Shown here: positions 42,023-51,978 of the stretch, piece after piece
Numbering within the stretch: position 1 is the first letter of the stretch
Layout: the number at the start of each line of letters is the position of its first letter
Assembly: GCA_023390555.1 (NCBI GenBank)
Contig: JAEWCQ010000046.1
Coordinates: 70,870-134,869 of the forward strand
Length of the DNA stretch: 64,000 nucleotides
Direction of reading: 5' to 3'
Source of the DNA: Bacillota bacterium
Lineage (GTDB): Bacteria > Bacillota > Clostridia > Lachnospirales > Lachnospiraceae
Program-made: the position numbers and the translations under genes
Notes under the pieces: model-generated
Told to the model about the DNA's origin: nothing
Database searches by the model: none
Seen by the model: only the letters and a program-made list of their open reading frames with translations

Positions 42023-42040
42023 AAACTAATCTGAAAGCGC

Positions 42041-43450
42041 TTATCTTCCACTTTCAGCGCATCGTCCGCATCCTGCACAAGAATGGAACTTCTCTGTCTC
42101 CGACTTTTGAACTCTTTTGGATTCTTTCCACAACCTATCTGCCACTGGTGCCCAATTTTCGGCTGTCTCCATACACTTGTCGGAAAATTCTTTTATAGAT
42201 TCCAGATTCTGATAGTCTGTACTTTTTGCACCGATTTTTGTTACGACTTCTGTTAACCTGCCTGGATTATCCAAAACCGGGCATGGCCTTAACATATTGT
42301 CATTCCACGGCTGATTATCATGATACCCCATGAAAAGCGGAGAACGGTATGCTTCCAGTAATGTCTTCTCACGTATGTTTGAATCGGAATAATGCATAAA
42401 TGCACAGGGTTCAATATCTCCATTTGCATTTATATGTAAATAACTTCTTCCTCCTGCAATGCAGCCACCCACGTACTCCCCATCATTCCAGAAATCAACG
42501 GTAAATATCGGTTTTGTTTTCCTATATTCACGTATTTTATGATACATCATCTCTCTCTGATCAGATGATGCCATCAATTCTTTTACCGCACCTTTTCCTA
42601 CCGGCATATAAGTAAAAAACCACGCAAACTTTGCTCCCATGGCAATCATCTGATCAAAATAATCTTCGCTGCCGATAATCTCTGCATTGGCACTTGTATA
42701 ACAACAGGATATTCCAAATGGCAGCTTTTTACTTTTTAGAATATTCATAGCCTTAATAATTTTTTGATAAGTTCCATCTCCTCTTCTAGCGTCTGTCGCC
42801 GCTTCAAAGCCTTCAATACTGATTGCCGGAATAAAATTCTTGACTCTTAGTATCTCATCCGCGAAAGCCTCGTCAATCAAGGTGCCATTCGTAAAGGTTG
42901 AGAAAACACAGTCAGGATGTTCTTCACACAAACGAATAATATCCTTTTTCCGGACAAGAGGCTCTCCCCCGGTAAACAGATATACATATGTGCCAAGCGA
43001 AACACCTTGCTTTACAATATTATCCATTTCATCGTATGTCAGGTTCATATGGTTACCATATTCAGAAGCCCAGCAACCGGTGCAATGTAAATTGCATGCA
43101 CTTGTTGGATCCATTAGAATTGCCCACGGAACATTGCAATTGTACTTATTCTTATTTTCAATCTGTCTCTGATAACCGAGCAGACAACCGTTTATGATGA
43201 GATTCTCAAATAATCGGTTTCTTACTTCCCGGTCAATATCCTGCCATAGGCTCATAATAAGCTGATACCAATTATTCTCTTGATTGCTTATGACAATACG
43301 TATGACTGCCCGTTCCTTTGACAGCGTATCTTTCCTATCAAATTTGTCAAACCAATCCAGAAGTTTGGGCATGTTTTTCTCTGGATCTTTATCTAAATAC
43401 TCCAATGCTTTTTTTATTGCAAATGCTTCCATGTTTTCGATAATTGCCAT
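42041..43450 (-). CDS. Radical SAM protein with C-terminal SPASM-like Cys cluster
   Basis: The 469-residue protein has an N-terminal helical region of about 120 residues, a radical SAM core with CNLHCTGC near residue 120 and FTGGEPLVRKKD, then Cys motifs CIAGGRSYLHINANGDIEPCAF near residue 330, and a final CAGCGRCAESG. This layout fits peptide- or protein-modifying SPASM-type enzymes, but the family is not identified. It follows a helical repeat protein by 39 bp and precedes tiny hydrophobic peptides. Confidence 0.82.
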   Translation of the reverse strand: MAIIENMEAFAIKKALEYLDKDPEKNMPKLLDWFDKFDRKDTLSKERAVIRIVISNQENNWYQLIMSLWQDIDREVRNRLFENLIINGCLLGYQRQIENKNKYNCNVPWAILMDPTSACNLHCTGCWASEYGNHMNLTYDEMDNIVKQGVSLGTYVYLFTGGEPLVRKKDIIRLCEEHPDCVFSTFTNGTLIDEAFADEILRVKNFIPAISIEGFEAATDARRGDGTYQKIIKAMNILKSKKLPFGISCCYTSANAEIIGSEDYFDQMIAMGAKFAWFFTYMPVGKGAVKELMASSDQREMMYHKIREYRKTKPIFTVDFWNDGEYVGGCIAGGRSYLHINANGDIEPCAFMHYSDSNIREKTLLEAYRSPLFMGYHDNQPWNDNMLRPCPVLDNPGRLTEVVTKIGAKSTDYQNLESIKEFSDKCMETAENWAPVADRLWKESKRVQKSETEKFHSCAGCGRCAESGR

Positions 43451-43489
43451 CTTTAACTCCTCTTTCTTTCGTTTTATGGAATCTTTTAT

Positions 43490-43783
43490 TTATTTTTTGT
43501 CCTCTGTTTTTTCAAGGAATGTATCCACAAATTTCTGTTCCACTTTTTTATAACCACCTACCACCGAATCCTCAATTTTCTTGTATCCTTCCACAACCCG
43601 ATTTTCTATCTTTTGATAGGTCTTTGTCACAGTCTCAGCCGTTTTTCCTGTTTTTAGGCGATATCCAGATTGACTGCCTTCATCTTCTTCTAGAAATTTA
43701 TCCTTGAATTGATCCTCAACTTTTTCAAAAGTATTGATCATTTCTTTCCCAATCTTTCCGGTTTTTAATTTATATTCACTCAT
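43490..43783 (-). CDS. Helical repeat protein with two YKLKTGK motifs
   Basis: The 97-residue protein is charged and amphipathic, with two N-terminal YxLKTGK units (YKLKTGKIGKEMINTFEKVE and YRLKTGKTAETVTKTYQKIE) and a run of VEGYKKIEDSVVGGYKKVEQ-like heptads. GGAGGAAATAGG precedes the start. Family unknown; it could be a phasin-like membrane- or surface-coating protein. Confidence 0.72.
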   Translation of the reverse strand: MSEYKLKTGKIGKEMINTFEKVEDQFKDKFLEEDEGSQSGYRLKTGKTAETVTKTYQKIENRVVEGYKKIEDSVVGGYKKVEQKFVDTFLEKTEDKK

Positions 43784-43822
43784 CCTATTTCCTCCGTTTA
43801 CTATATTAGGTATTTACCTTTT

Positions 43823-44428
43823 CTAAATTAATGTGTAAGCTTTTTCACATAACTGAGTGGCACTTTCATATTTTTCTTCAATCATTGGCGTGACCTTTTT
43901 ATTTCTTTTGTCCTTCATCCACCTGTATACAACTGCCGATAAGATCCAGCCTAAGAATCCCGGTACCGCAAGTATGATACACGCCTGCAAATTATCCGCC
44001 AGATAGCGAAACGTCGACAGACCCAGGAATACCGTACCGGTAATTCCAACGATATAAGCCACTACAGTGCCTCCTATTGTTTTGGACTCTTCCAAATAAA
44101 CAATATCGTCTATTATTTTTTCAAATTGCATTTGCAGGCGGTTCATTTCATTTTTAGATGTGATTGCTTTATTACGTTTCAACTGAAGATCTACTTTTGT
44201 ATCTGATTTATGATCCTGAATCATTTTTCCAAATGGAGTACCTGGAAGAAGTGCCAACGGTGCCAGCATTACACGAATAGGTCCCCCTATATGCTTCACA
44301 ACAGTTGGCGTACTCTTTTCTAATTTCCATCCGAAGTTCTTGTATCCATCCGTAACAACAGATTGCATCTCCTCTCTGGTAGTTACACTTTTGTACTCAT
44401 ACCCCACATAACCTGTTTCTTTTTCCAT
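43823..44428 (-). CDS. Two-helix membrane protein of the radical SAM operon
   Basis: A 201-residue protein with a soluble N-terminal domain (GYEYKSVTTREEMQSVVTDG; GGPIRVMLAPLALLPGTPFG) and two membrane helices near residues 118-138 and 145-168, then a charged tail. AGAAAGGAT precedes the ATG at 44428. Not recognised. First gene of the operon. Confidence 0.7.
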   Translation of the reverse strand: MEKETGYVGYEYKSVTTREEMQSVVTDGYKNFGWKLEKSTPTVVKHIGGPIRVMLAPLALLPGTPFGKMIQDHKSDTKVDLQLKRNKAITSKNEMNRLQMQFEKIIDDIVYLEESKTIGGTVVAYIVGITGTVFLGLSTFRYLADNLQACIILAVPGFLGWILSAVVYRWMKDKRNKKVTPMIEEKYESATQLCEKAYTLI

Positions 44429-44632
44429 AGACTTTGTATCCTTTCTTTTCATCAAATTTAGCGGTACTACTTGCTTCAAACTTTCTAACTGATATCTGTA
44501 CTTTATAGCTTCTTTTTTTGTATTTCGTTTCCGTTTTGTTTCTAAAATATTAATTTGATTTCAATAAACTGTATTCAAAATATCTCTAACTAATGGAGGT
44601 CTGAGAATACACCCCAAATTTTAATAATATAT

Positions 44633-45018
44633 TCAAATGTCCTGCGTTTTCAAAAGATTAGCACTAAGCAATCCATAAACCACCGACCAGATCGCCGTTG
44701 CCACTAAGATATGAAAAATATCCCCAATCTTTATATTCATGGTTGGAATTGTAGAAGTTCCATACATCGTCCAGCCAAGTACCTGTGAAGCATATACTCC
44801 ATTCCCATTACAAGACCACCTGTTCCAAACAGGCAGGCAAACAGGAATCCAAGACCTTTGTTCCTGAACAAAATACTTATAAACAGAGTCGCAGATGCAA
44901 AAGCTGCCGAAATGATCCATTTACTAAACCAGAACATAATGATTCCGGTTATATATAAGGTTTTCCTGTGGAATAAACGATGTATGTCCATTTTTAGTAA
45001 ATTAAGCATGTGTACCAC
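44633..45018 (-). pseudogene. Decayed ABC-2 permease
   Basis: The N-terminus (MLNLLKMDIHRLFHRKTLYITGI) and C-terminus (TIPTMNIKIGDIFHILVATA, VYGLLSANLLKTQDI) of a bacitracin/lantibiotic-type ABC permease are in different frames with most of the middle missing (one long permease would be about 250 residues). Confidence 0.75.
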
Positions 45019-45573
45019 CTCCCATAAGCTCTAAAAAATATTCCTCAAAATCCTGTCTGTGCATATAAATTTCTTCTACATCGAAACCATTCTGAAACAG
45101 ATATTTGTTTACTGCTTTCGTATCGCTGTTTTTACCAATAAGATGAAGTTCCCTTTCTTCTGTGATACTACATTGATCTATAGCAAAGGCCTGTTTCAGC
45201 ATGGGTGCAGCATCTTTTGCATGATCCAGTTTTATGCACATATAATTCTGACAGGTTTCTTCCAAATCTTGTGCCGTCATTTCACAAAACTCTATGATGC
45301 CCTGCAGGTCAAGTCCATTGATTGGCTCATCCAAAATTAGAAGTTTCGGATTTCCAAGTAAAGCAATGGCAATCCCCAATCTCTGCTTCGTTTCATTTCT
45401 CCGGTCGTTTTTGGTGTCAGACCACAGATAAGTTTTTGTGTGGTTGATTTTCCCGCCCCATTTTTTCCTATAAATCCATAGATTGCCCCTTCTGGAACTG
45501 CCATGTTCAAATGGTTCACAGCAAACTTTTTTCCGTACGATTTCGATAATTCAGTTAATGTAATTGCCTGCAT
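45002..45573 (-). pseudogene. Decayed BcrA-type ABC ATPase
   Basis: The start is normal with Walker A GFIGKNGAGKST, but at about 45380 the frame shifts and jumps from LTPKTTGE straight to KQRLGIAIALLGNPKLLILDEP, losing the Q-loop and part of the signature. A second gap removes the region after GLDLQG (H-loop). The C-terminal accessory domain remains. It was paired with the permease just downstream. Confidence 0.8.
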
Positions 45574-45875
45574 TCTATATCTCCTCTTATACTGGTTTAA
45601 CGGAAGTATAGAATGGAATTGTTTCCGTTTTCACTCAGTTTTGTTTGAAATTTATTAATTACAAAAGAGGTTCTGGTCCATAACGAAATTCCTTCCGTAA
45701 CTCTTATTAGATTTCAAATTTTAAAAGATAGCATTATTATTCAATCCCTCAAGAAGTCGTACTTAACAGCATCTAAAATGTTTGAATAAAAAAATGTCGG
45801 TTCCCAGACAAGGTGAAACCGACATTGACTAATAAAAATATAGTTCATAACTAAGCAAGAGGGGCTTTGTCTTTC
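45574..45875. other. Interval holding only a terminator
   Basis: No gene; contains the remnant promoter area of the ABC pseudogenes and the terminator at 45785-45826. Confidence 0.5.
45785..45826 (-). terminator. Terminator of the chemoreceptor operon
   Basis: Perfect 10-bp stem AATGTCGGTT / AACCGACATT (14-nt loop) with a T7 tract on the minus strand. Confidence 0.88.
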
Positions 45876-46799
45876 CTATTGCTTCTTCATTATACTGTTT
45901 TTCTGCTTTCCCGCAGAAAATATCATATAAATGCCCATAATAAATATCATGACACAGACAGCTCCGCCTGTCATACTGTTCATAATTCTCCTGCTTACTT
46001 GTTCTTCTGATCCAAAGGATACAAACATCGCTGTCTGTAATGAAAGCAGGGAAACAACTGCATCCGCATATCCTATATCCCTGATTGTCAATAGCAAGGG
46101 CGATTTTAATCTCCCTGCTTTCACTCGATTAACAATCGCGATAATGATTTTATAAAAGGTATAAGCCGCCACAGCAAAGATTAGTGTTCCGGGATAACTG
46201 TGACTTTTATCCAAATATACCATTTGAACGACAGCTGCTAAAAGCGCAGCCGTCAACACAAGAAACAGTATGCCGCAATTTTGATAAACGGACAATTCCC
46301 GCTGCTTAATTTCCGTTGTTTTCTCAATCGCTGAATTTTTCCAATCGTATTGAACTAAGATAAATCGCATAATGCTAAGGACAATATAATAGGCGGACAT
46401 ACTTCCAAACCAGATTGAATCATAGATCACACCGAATATTCCATTCGTAAGTGCAAATATCAGATTGAAAGCCAATGATGAATAGGTAAATAAAACCGTT
46501 CTATATCGATAGTCCTTTGTAAAACGATTTGTAAATGCATTTGCTTCAATACCAGCTTTTAATTTTTTATTTATGCCATAAGTCAAATCCTGATACAAAT
46601 AGCATCCGGATAATCCAATTCCGCAAGCAGCAATTGCATAAATAATGCTGGAAATTGCGATTGTAACATTGTCAACGTCTACGATTATCATTGACAAAAG
46701 TGAGAAGATGACAGTTAGTATATAGAGCAATAGGCGTAAAGGCCATTTCAATTTAGGTAAATTCAGCCGAGGTATTTTCCTGTTTTTTATCCACTTCAT
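45876..46799 (-). CDS. Polytopic membrane protein next to the chemoreceptor
   Basis: A 307-residue protein with about eight hydrophobic segments and no recognised family. The ATG at 46799 lies 7 bp after the chemoreceptor stop; a TTG at 46829 is an alternative start. Likely co-expressed with it. Confidence 0.65.
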   Translation of the reverse strand: MKWIKNRKIPRLNLPKLKWPLRLLLYILTVIFSLLSMIIVDVDNVTIAISSIIYAIAACGIGLSGCYLYQDLTYGINKKLKAGIEANAFTNRFTKDYRYRTVLFTYSSLAFNLIFALTNGIFGVIYDSIWFGSMSAYYIVLSIMRFILVQYDWKNSAIEKTTEIKQRELSVYQNCGILFLVLTAALLAAVVQMVYLDKSHSYPGTLIFAVAAYTFYKIIIAIVNRVKAGRLKSPLLLTIRDIGYADAVVSLLSLQTAMFVSFGSEEQVSRRIMNSMTGGAVCVMIFIMGIYMIFSAGKQKNSIMKKQ

Positions 46800-46806
46800 C
46801 TTATGG

Positions 46807-48270
46807 CTACCTGTCGTTCCTTTTCTCAATTAAATCTTGTAACTTTTTGCTTGAAGAATCAATATTACCGATTGACTGGTAAATGATTTCAACATTTTCA
46901 TTTTGTTCTTGAATTGTCTGATTCATATCTTCCATGGCCTGTACATGCTTATACGATATGTCAGAAATATTCTGAGCCTGATTCTGGATATGTAAAAATA
47001 TATCATTTTCTTTTTGGGTTGTTTTTAACGCATCTTCAATATACTGATCAATCTGATGAAATGCTGCTTCTATATTTTCAAAACTATTTAGAACTTGATG
47101 CAACTTAGTATTCCCTGTTTGAACTGCAAGGTTTCCATTAGCTGCTTTCTCACTCACATGTCTAGTTTTGTCCTTGATATTACTTAATATTTTATCAATT
47201 CTGCCAACTGTATCGGAACTTTGCTCTGCCAGCTTTTTGATTTCATTTGAAACAACTGTAAAACCAGCACCTGCCTCTCCAGCTCTTGCAGCTTCAATAC
47301 TTGCGTTTAGTGCTAACAGATTTGTCTGGGAGGAGATCTGTTTAATCTCTGACAGAAAATTATTGACATCATCCATGCTCATATTTAGCTCTTTAATAGT
47401 ATCTACAGATTCTGAAACCGTCATACTGATGAAACGCATCTGGTTTCCCATCTGATTCATACTGTCCGATCCCTGCTCCACAATCTGGTTCGTATTTCGA
47501 GATATTTCTGCCAGGTTTTTAGAAATCATACTAATTTCTTGCATATACCTTTCAGCCTTTTCCATCATGTCATTGATTTGAAATAAGCTTTCTGATTGCT
47601 TTGATATACCATCTGTTACATGATTTACATTATCGGATATGTTATGGCTTTGATTCCGCAAAGCTGAAATATCTCTGTTGCAGCTACTGATTCCATCATT
47701 TAACGAAGTCGTGTTCTCATGAATCACATGAACCATATTATTTAACGAATCTAAAAGTTCTTTTGTCTCTGCTTCTTTTTGAATGGATAGCTGGATATAA
47801 TCTACACTACGTTTGCATACAAAATATAACGCTACCACGGTTAATGCCGTCAATGCCAATGTGGTTGTAAACGTTCGATCAATCCTATGGTTATTACTAT
47901 AATAAATTATGATATATGAAATGCTATATAAACTTCCAAAACTATATAATATTGCTTTATTCAGATATAATGAGACAATACAGAGTACACTTGAAATAAC
48001 CATTCCGGAATATGATGTTCCAATATATGGAATTGTGTATGTCAGAATTGCTAAAAACAAAACCGCAATTGTTGCTGTTTGGAATTTTTTAACACGTATG
48101 AAAATAGTTGCAATGGAAAGTTCCAGAAAAAACGATCCATATACCTCTAATCTTATGAGCTGAAAGAATAATAATATGGTAGAAACTGCGAACAACAGCC
48201 ACAGGATTTCTACAATGATTTTATTTACCTCATCTGCATTTTTTTTCACAAAATTGACTTTCATTATCAT
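46807..48270 (-). CDS. Methyl-accepting chemotaxis protein
   Basis: The 487-residue protein has about five or six N-terminal membrane helices (to residue 170) instead of a periplasmic sensor, no obvious HAMP domain, then the helical signalling domain with the conserved hairpin QTNLLALNASIEAARAGEAG near residue 345. CGGAGGA precedes the ATG at 48270. It may sense membrane or intracellular state. No che or flagellar genes are in the window. Confidence 0.87.
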   Translation of the reverse strand: MIMKVNFVKKNADEVNKIIVEILWLLFAVSTILLFFQLIRLEVYGSFFLELSIATIFIRVKKFQTATIAVLFLAILTYTIPYIGTSYSGMVISSVLCIVSLYLNKAILYSFGSLYSISYIIIYYSNNHRIDRTFTTTLALTALTVVALYFVCKRSVDYIQLSIQKEAETKELLDSLNNMVHVIHENTTSLNDGISSCNRDISALRNQSHNISDNVNHVTDGISKQSESLFQINDMMEKAERYMQEISMISKNLAEISRNTNQIVEQGSDSMNQMGNQMRFISMTVSESVDTIKELNMSMDDVNNFLSEIKQISSQTNLLALNASIEAARAGEAGAGFTVVSNEIKKLAEQSSDTVGRIDKILSNIKDKTRHVSEKAANGNLAVQTGNTKLHQVLNSFENIEAAFHQIDQYIEDALKTTQKENDIFLHIQNQAQNISDISYKHVQAMEDMNQTIQEQNENVEIIYQSIGNIDSSSKKLQDLIEKRNDR

Positions 48271-48673
48271 TGAATCTTCCTCCGAATGTGCTTTTTGGTC
48301 TGCTTTCAGGATTTTGTACATCTATTTTAAATCCTTGATTTATTCTTTAATATTTTCATGGAACTCGATCCAGTTTAAAGTAATTGTAGTTCTTTCTATT
48401 TCACCACTTCACCATTTCATTTTTCGCTTCGATACAATTTTTGTGTTCCAATCGAAAGGATGAGTTTGAATGTACTATACAAAATATTTGTTTCAAATTT
48501 GTTTATATACAGGAGCAAAATGAAATTATTTTTAAGCACACTTTAATACGGCTATACAAAATACCTTTACAAACCCAGATTGAAGTAACCATAGTGTTTA
48601 TAAAGGCGTCGCATCTACAATATTTTAAAACATTTATTTGACCGTATGAATTAACGCTGATGTGTTAGTTCAT
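48271..48673. other. Gene-free interval
   Basis: About 400 AT-rich bases without a supported gene; it must hold the chemoreceptor promoter but none is clear. Confidence 0.4.
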
Positions 48674-49327
48674 TTACTCCAGTTTAGATTCACAGATCTT
48701 GTTTTCTATTTTTTCGTTAGAAATTAATTCCAAATATTGTGTGACGGATTCTGGTACCCGATATACAGATGAAAAACTATCATCCTTAGGAATAAATTCA
48801 TCAGATAAATCGATGACTCCTCTTGCAACGGTTACTAAAACGATATTATCATCATCCATTAAATGTACATTGGCGATATTCTTATACTTATTTTTATCTG
48901 TAATCTATTCTTGAAAAAAGAATACACTATCATAGCTTATTTTTTCAGGAAATTGGTCAACTAATACCCAACGATCCAATTCAAGCTTACCCATAAAGTC
49001 TTGAATATCATCCATATTTGTTTTAGTTGATAAATCATCTTGGAATGCAAATTGAATTCTGTATTTAGAATCAGCTACAGCAATTTTTTGCAATTCAGAT
49101 ATCCATCCTTCACCAACTGTTCCATTTGAATTTACAATACTAGCATTTACTTCTTGTGCGTCACTAATTAGCTTATCATTCATTTTAGAACCATCCTTTA
49201 AGAGCTGTTCCCCCTGACTTTTCATTTCTTTCAAAGATAATCCCGCACATCCTGTGCAGCCAATGAGCATGGTGATGCTCATAATTGACAGCAAAAGATA
49301 TTTCCATATTTTGCATGTTGGTCTCAT
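48674..49327 (-). pseudogene. Lipoprotein gene interrupted by an in-frame TAG
   Basis: The start encodes a lipoprotein signal (lipobox LIGC with Cys at residue 24) and a mature domain. At codon 141 a TAG (48905-48907) stops translation, but the same frame continues for 76 more codons (ITDKNKYKNIANVHLMDDDN...) to a TGA/TAA-type end at 48674 with similar coding character. So a protein of about 217 residues is split by one amber codon. Recent nonsense mutation is the simplest reading. Confidence 0.7.
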
Positions 49328-49658
49328 ACTTTTCCTCCTTTTGAGTGAATCTACTCATAAAGTAAAGACCTTACATTTATATAATGTTTTAAAACTGTTT
49401 CAAAATTATTAATACTGTAAATATCCTAAATGCTGCTTTTCTGAAACTAATTTTCTGAAACAAAAAAGAACGTCCATTTTCAATTCGCTTGATCAGGGAC
49501 GTTCTCGTGTCTTATATTTATTTTGTTGAATCATAAAAAATAGTAAAAATCACCTTGTACCATGCAACGGAAATTTGATCCTTTATCGAAGGATAAACTT
49601 AGAATATCCGATTCCTACAACCGCAACATTTGATTTATCCTTACTTTATTAAGCTTCC
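49328..49658. other. Interval with terminator
   Basis: No gene. Contains the terminator at 49461-49505 and the presumed promoter of the lipoprotein gene. Confidence 0.5.
49461..49505 (-). terminator. Terminator after the AlkX-type gene
   Basis: Stem AGAACGTCC / GGACGTTCT with a 21-nt loop and a T6 tail on the minus strand. Confidence 0.85.
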
Positions 49659-50888
49659 TTAATTATGATGCAAACATTTATTTTCAAAATCCTCTTTATT
49701 CACATTTTCTGCCCCTAAATAGTTGCAGAATTGGGCAAACGCTTGTTTTAATGCTGATTCCAGTTCTTCTGTTATCAGAATGTCTTCTTCCCACCACCAC
49801 TCTTTAATATGCAATTCTTTTTCTCCGCGATACATCTCTGGCTCAAATCTTGCAACAAATCTGTTCTTATATAGAACGGGTAATACATAATAGCCATACT
49901 TTCTTTTTTTCACCGGGATATAAACTTCCCAGCTATAATCAAAATCAAAAATACGCTTGATCATAGCCCTGTCCCATAATAAATTATCCAAAGGAGCAAT
50001 AAATTTCATCTCATTCTTTTCTGCATCTGTTATTTTATTCAATAGATTTATATCTTCTTTTCTTATATAAAACGGATATTTCACATCTTCCAAATAAAAC
50101 TCTTTTATCGCGTCTTTTTCCAATAAAGCCTTTATCGCGTTATTACGAATCTCACTATTTGATAAAAAATGACCTAGCCAGGCACTGCCATTGCGTGACC
50201 ACAGCATACCAACAGAACCAATTCTCCTCTTCACATACCATTCATAGAACATCTTATCTGATGCAAAAGGGTCTTCTTGATTCAAGATATCTGAAGGCAA
50301 TAAATTTTCAATGATATCATATACTTTCTGAGTATTTATTTTTTTATAGATTCCTAATTCACCGATTGTATATAAATAGTCCAAGGCAGCACTTGATAGC
50401 TTTCTGTGCCCCCAACGTCCCGGATTATTACTTCCAATATCTATTTTATTGGATTGTAACGGCCCGTCTTCCGTCACTATTTTTTTCACCTGTTCTAAAT
50501 ATTCAAGTGCCTGACTGGCATTTCTGTTTGCCAGAATATACTGGAGATCAATTCCGCTTTGTTTTCTGACACGTTTAAAATAAGGCCAGTCAGTTTGAAG
50601 ATAGATTGCCATCATCTTATCCCATCCATCCATTAAATACCGTTTTTCGTACAGTAAATCATTTAAAATGGAGGAATTATAGTTTTTTATCCTAGACTGC
50701 AGCACCAAATCGGCATTTCTTCCAACAATATTCAACGGATCAAACTGAATGCATCCGACCTTTCTAAAATAATCCAAGACCGAATCCTCATCTTGGCTGT
50801 TACCGTCATGATTTAGTCCTTGATATGTCATAAGAAACATTCTTGCTTCGTTTAAAGAAATCGTATTACTTGCTAACTCTTTCATCAT
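49659..50888 (-). CDS. AlkZ/AlkX (YcaQ)-family DNA glycosylase
   Basis: The 409-residue protein belongs to the winged-helix HTH_42 family. The catalytic motif reads IQFDPLNIVGRN, i.e. QxD, the form found in YcaQ/AlkX enzymes that unhook interstrand crosslinks and remove alkylated bases, rather than the QxQ of AlkZ linked to azinomycin clusters. Other blocks are GRWGHRKLSSAALDYL and FIAPLDNLLWDR. AGGTAGGA precedes the start. Confidence 0.85.
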   Translation of the reverse strand: MMKELASNTISLNEARMFLMTYQGLNHDGNSQDEDSVLDYFRKVGCIQFDPLNIVGRNADLVLQSRIKNYNSSILNDLLYEKRYLMDGWDKMMAIYLQTDWPYFKRVRKQSGIDLQYILANRNASQALEYLEQVKKIVTEDGPLQSNKIDIGSNNPGRWGHRKLSSAALDYLYTIGELGIYKKINTQKVYDIIENLLPSDILNQEDPFASDKMFYEWYVKRRIGSVGMLWSRNGSAWLGHFLSNSEIRNNAIKALLEKDAIKEFYLEDVKYPFYIRKEDINLLNKITDAEKNEMKFIAPLDNLLWDRAMIKRIFDFDYSWEVYIPVKKRKYGYYVLPVLYKNRFVARFEPEMYRGEKELHIKEWWWEEDILITEELESALKQAFAQFCNYLGAENVNKEDFENKCLHHN

Positions 50889-50977
50889 CTTTCCTACCTG
50901 TTCTTAATAAATTATATCAAAATACGCATGCCAGTGTACTGATTAACCTAATTGTATTTATCCAAACTTGACAAGTA

Positions 50978-51023
50978 AAAATTCTTTCGCGAATGTTCCA
51001 TCCTGTATATCGGAAAGAATTTT
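50978..51023 (-). terminator. Terminator after the SDR gene
   Basis: Stem AAAATTCTTTC / GAAAGAATTTT (24-nt loop) with a T-rich end on the minus strand. Confidence 0.75.
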
Positions 51024-51096
51024 CTTTCTTATGTAACATTATTCTGAAGCTCCTTTAAATAGATAGACAGGCTAACTTCAAATAACCTTCGTTTTC

Positions 51097-51861
51097 TCAT
51101 AGATACTTCTTCAATCCTTTCATCCATATTTGCATAACAATCTTATGGGGAAGTAACTTTACAATTAAATGCTGACACTTCACATATGAAGAACAGATTG
51201 ACATATCCTTCCCTCTTTTTGTATCCTTAATTGCTTTCTCGGCTACCTTCTTTGCCGTAACCATGCCTGGAAATCTAACTTTCTGTCCATTGATTGTCTT
51301 TGTCAACATTTCAGTATCCACCCAGCCTGGGCATACTGCTGTCACTGTTATACCTCGGAGCGCAACCTCAATATTTAAAGCTCTGGAATAGCTTCGTTCA
51401 AAAGCCTTAGATGCCGCATAAAGATTGATATATGGATTTGGCTGAAATGCAGATGCAGAGGAAATATTCAAGATGCAGCTCTCTTTTTCCATATACGGAA
51501 TACATAGGTTGGACAGGACCACAGGCGCTTTACAGTTTACATTTATTGTGTCTTCTATTTCTTCTATCGTAAAATCCGTATACGAACCCATTTTTGCCAG
51601 ACTGGCATTATTGATCAAATATTGAATTACCGGCTTTGCTTCCTTCAATAATTCACCTATCTCACATAGATTCTTTGTATTTGTTAAGTCCTTCGAAACC
51701 GGTATGATTCTTTCTCCATACTCCGCTTTTAATAAGTCCAGCTTTTCTTGATTTCTTGCTACAATCCATATTTCATCCAAATCTTCCTTCATAAGTAAGC
51801 GTGTAAATTCTTTTCCAATTCCACCGGTTGCCCCAGTAATAATCGCTATTCTTTTACGCAT
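51097..51861 (-). CDS. Short-chain dehydrogenase/reductase
   Basis: A 254-residue classical SDR: cofactor loop TGATGGIGKE, NNASLA, catalytic Ser in LNISSASAF and YAASKAF. The C-terminal basic tail resembles membrane-associated reductases of the YqjQ/DltE type. Substrate unknown. Confidence 0.86.
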   Translation of the reverse strand: MRKRIAIITGATGGIGKEFTRLLMKEDLDEIWIVARNQEKLDLLKAEYGERIIPVSKDLTNTKNLCEIGELLKEAKPVIQYLINNASLAKMGSYTDFTIEEIEDTINVNCKAPVVLSNLCIPYMEKESCILNISSASAFQPNPYINLYAASKAFERSYSRALNIEVALRGITVTAVCPGWVDTEMLTKTINGQKVRFPGMVTAKKVAEKAIKDTKRGKDMSICSSYVKCQHLIVKLLPHKIVMQIWMKGLKKYL

Positions 51862-51978
51862 TATCTCTTATCCATCCTTTAACATATTTTTTTAAGACCC
51901 GCATCGTTATACTTTCTTATTGGGCTGTGAACAAAAAACTCTTAGCCAAATAACATTAAGTTTCTAAAAACAGCAAAA

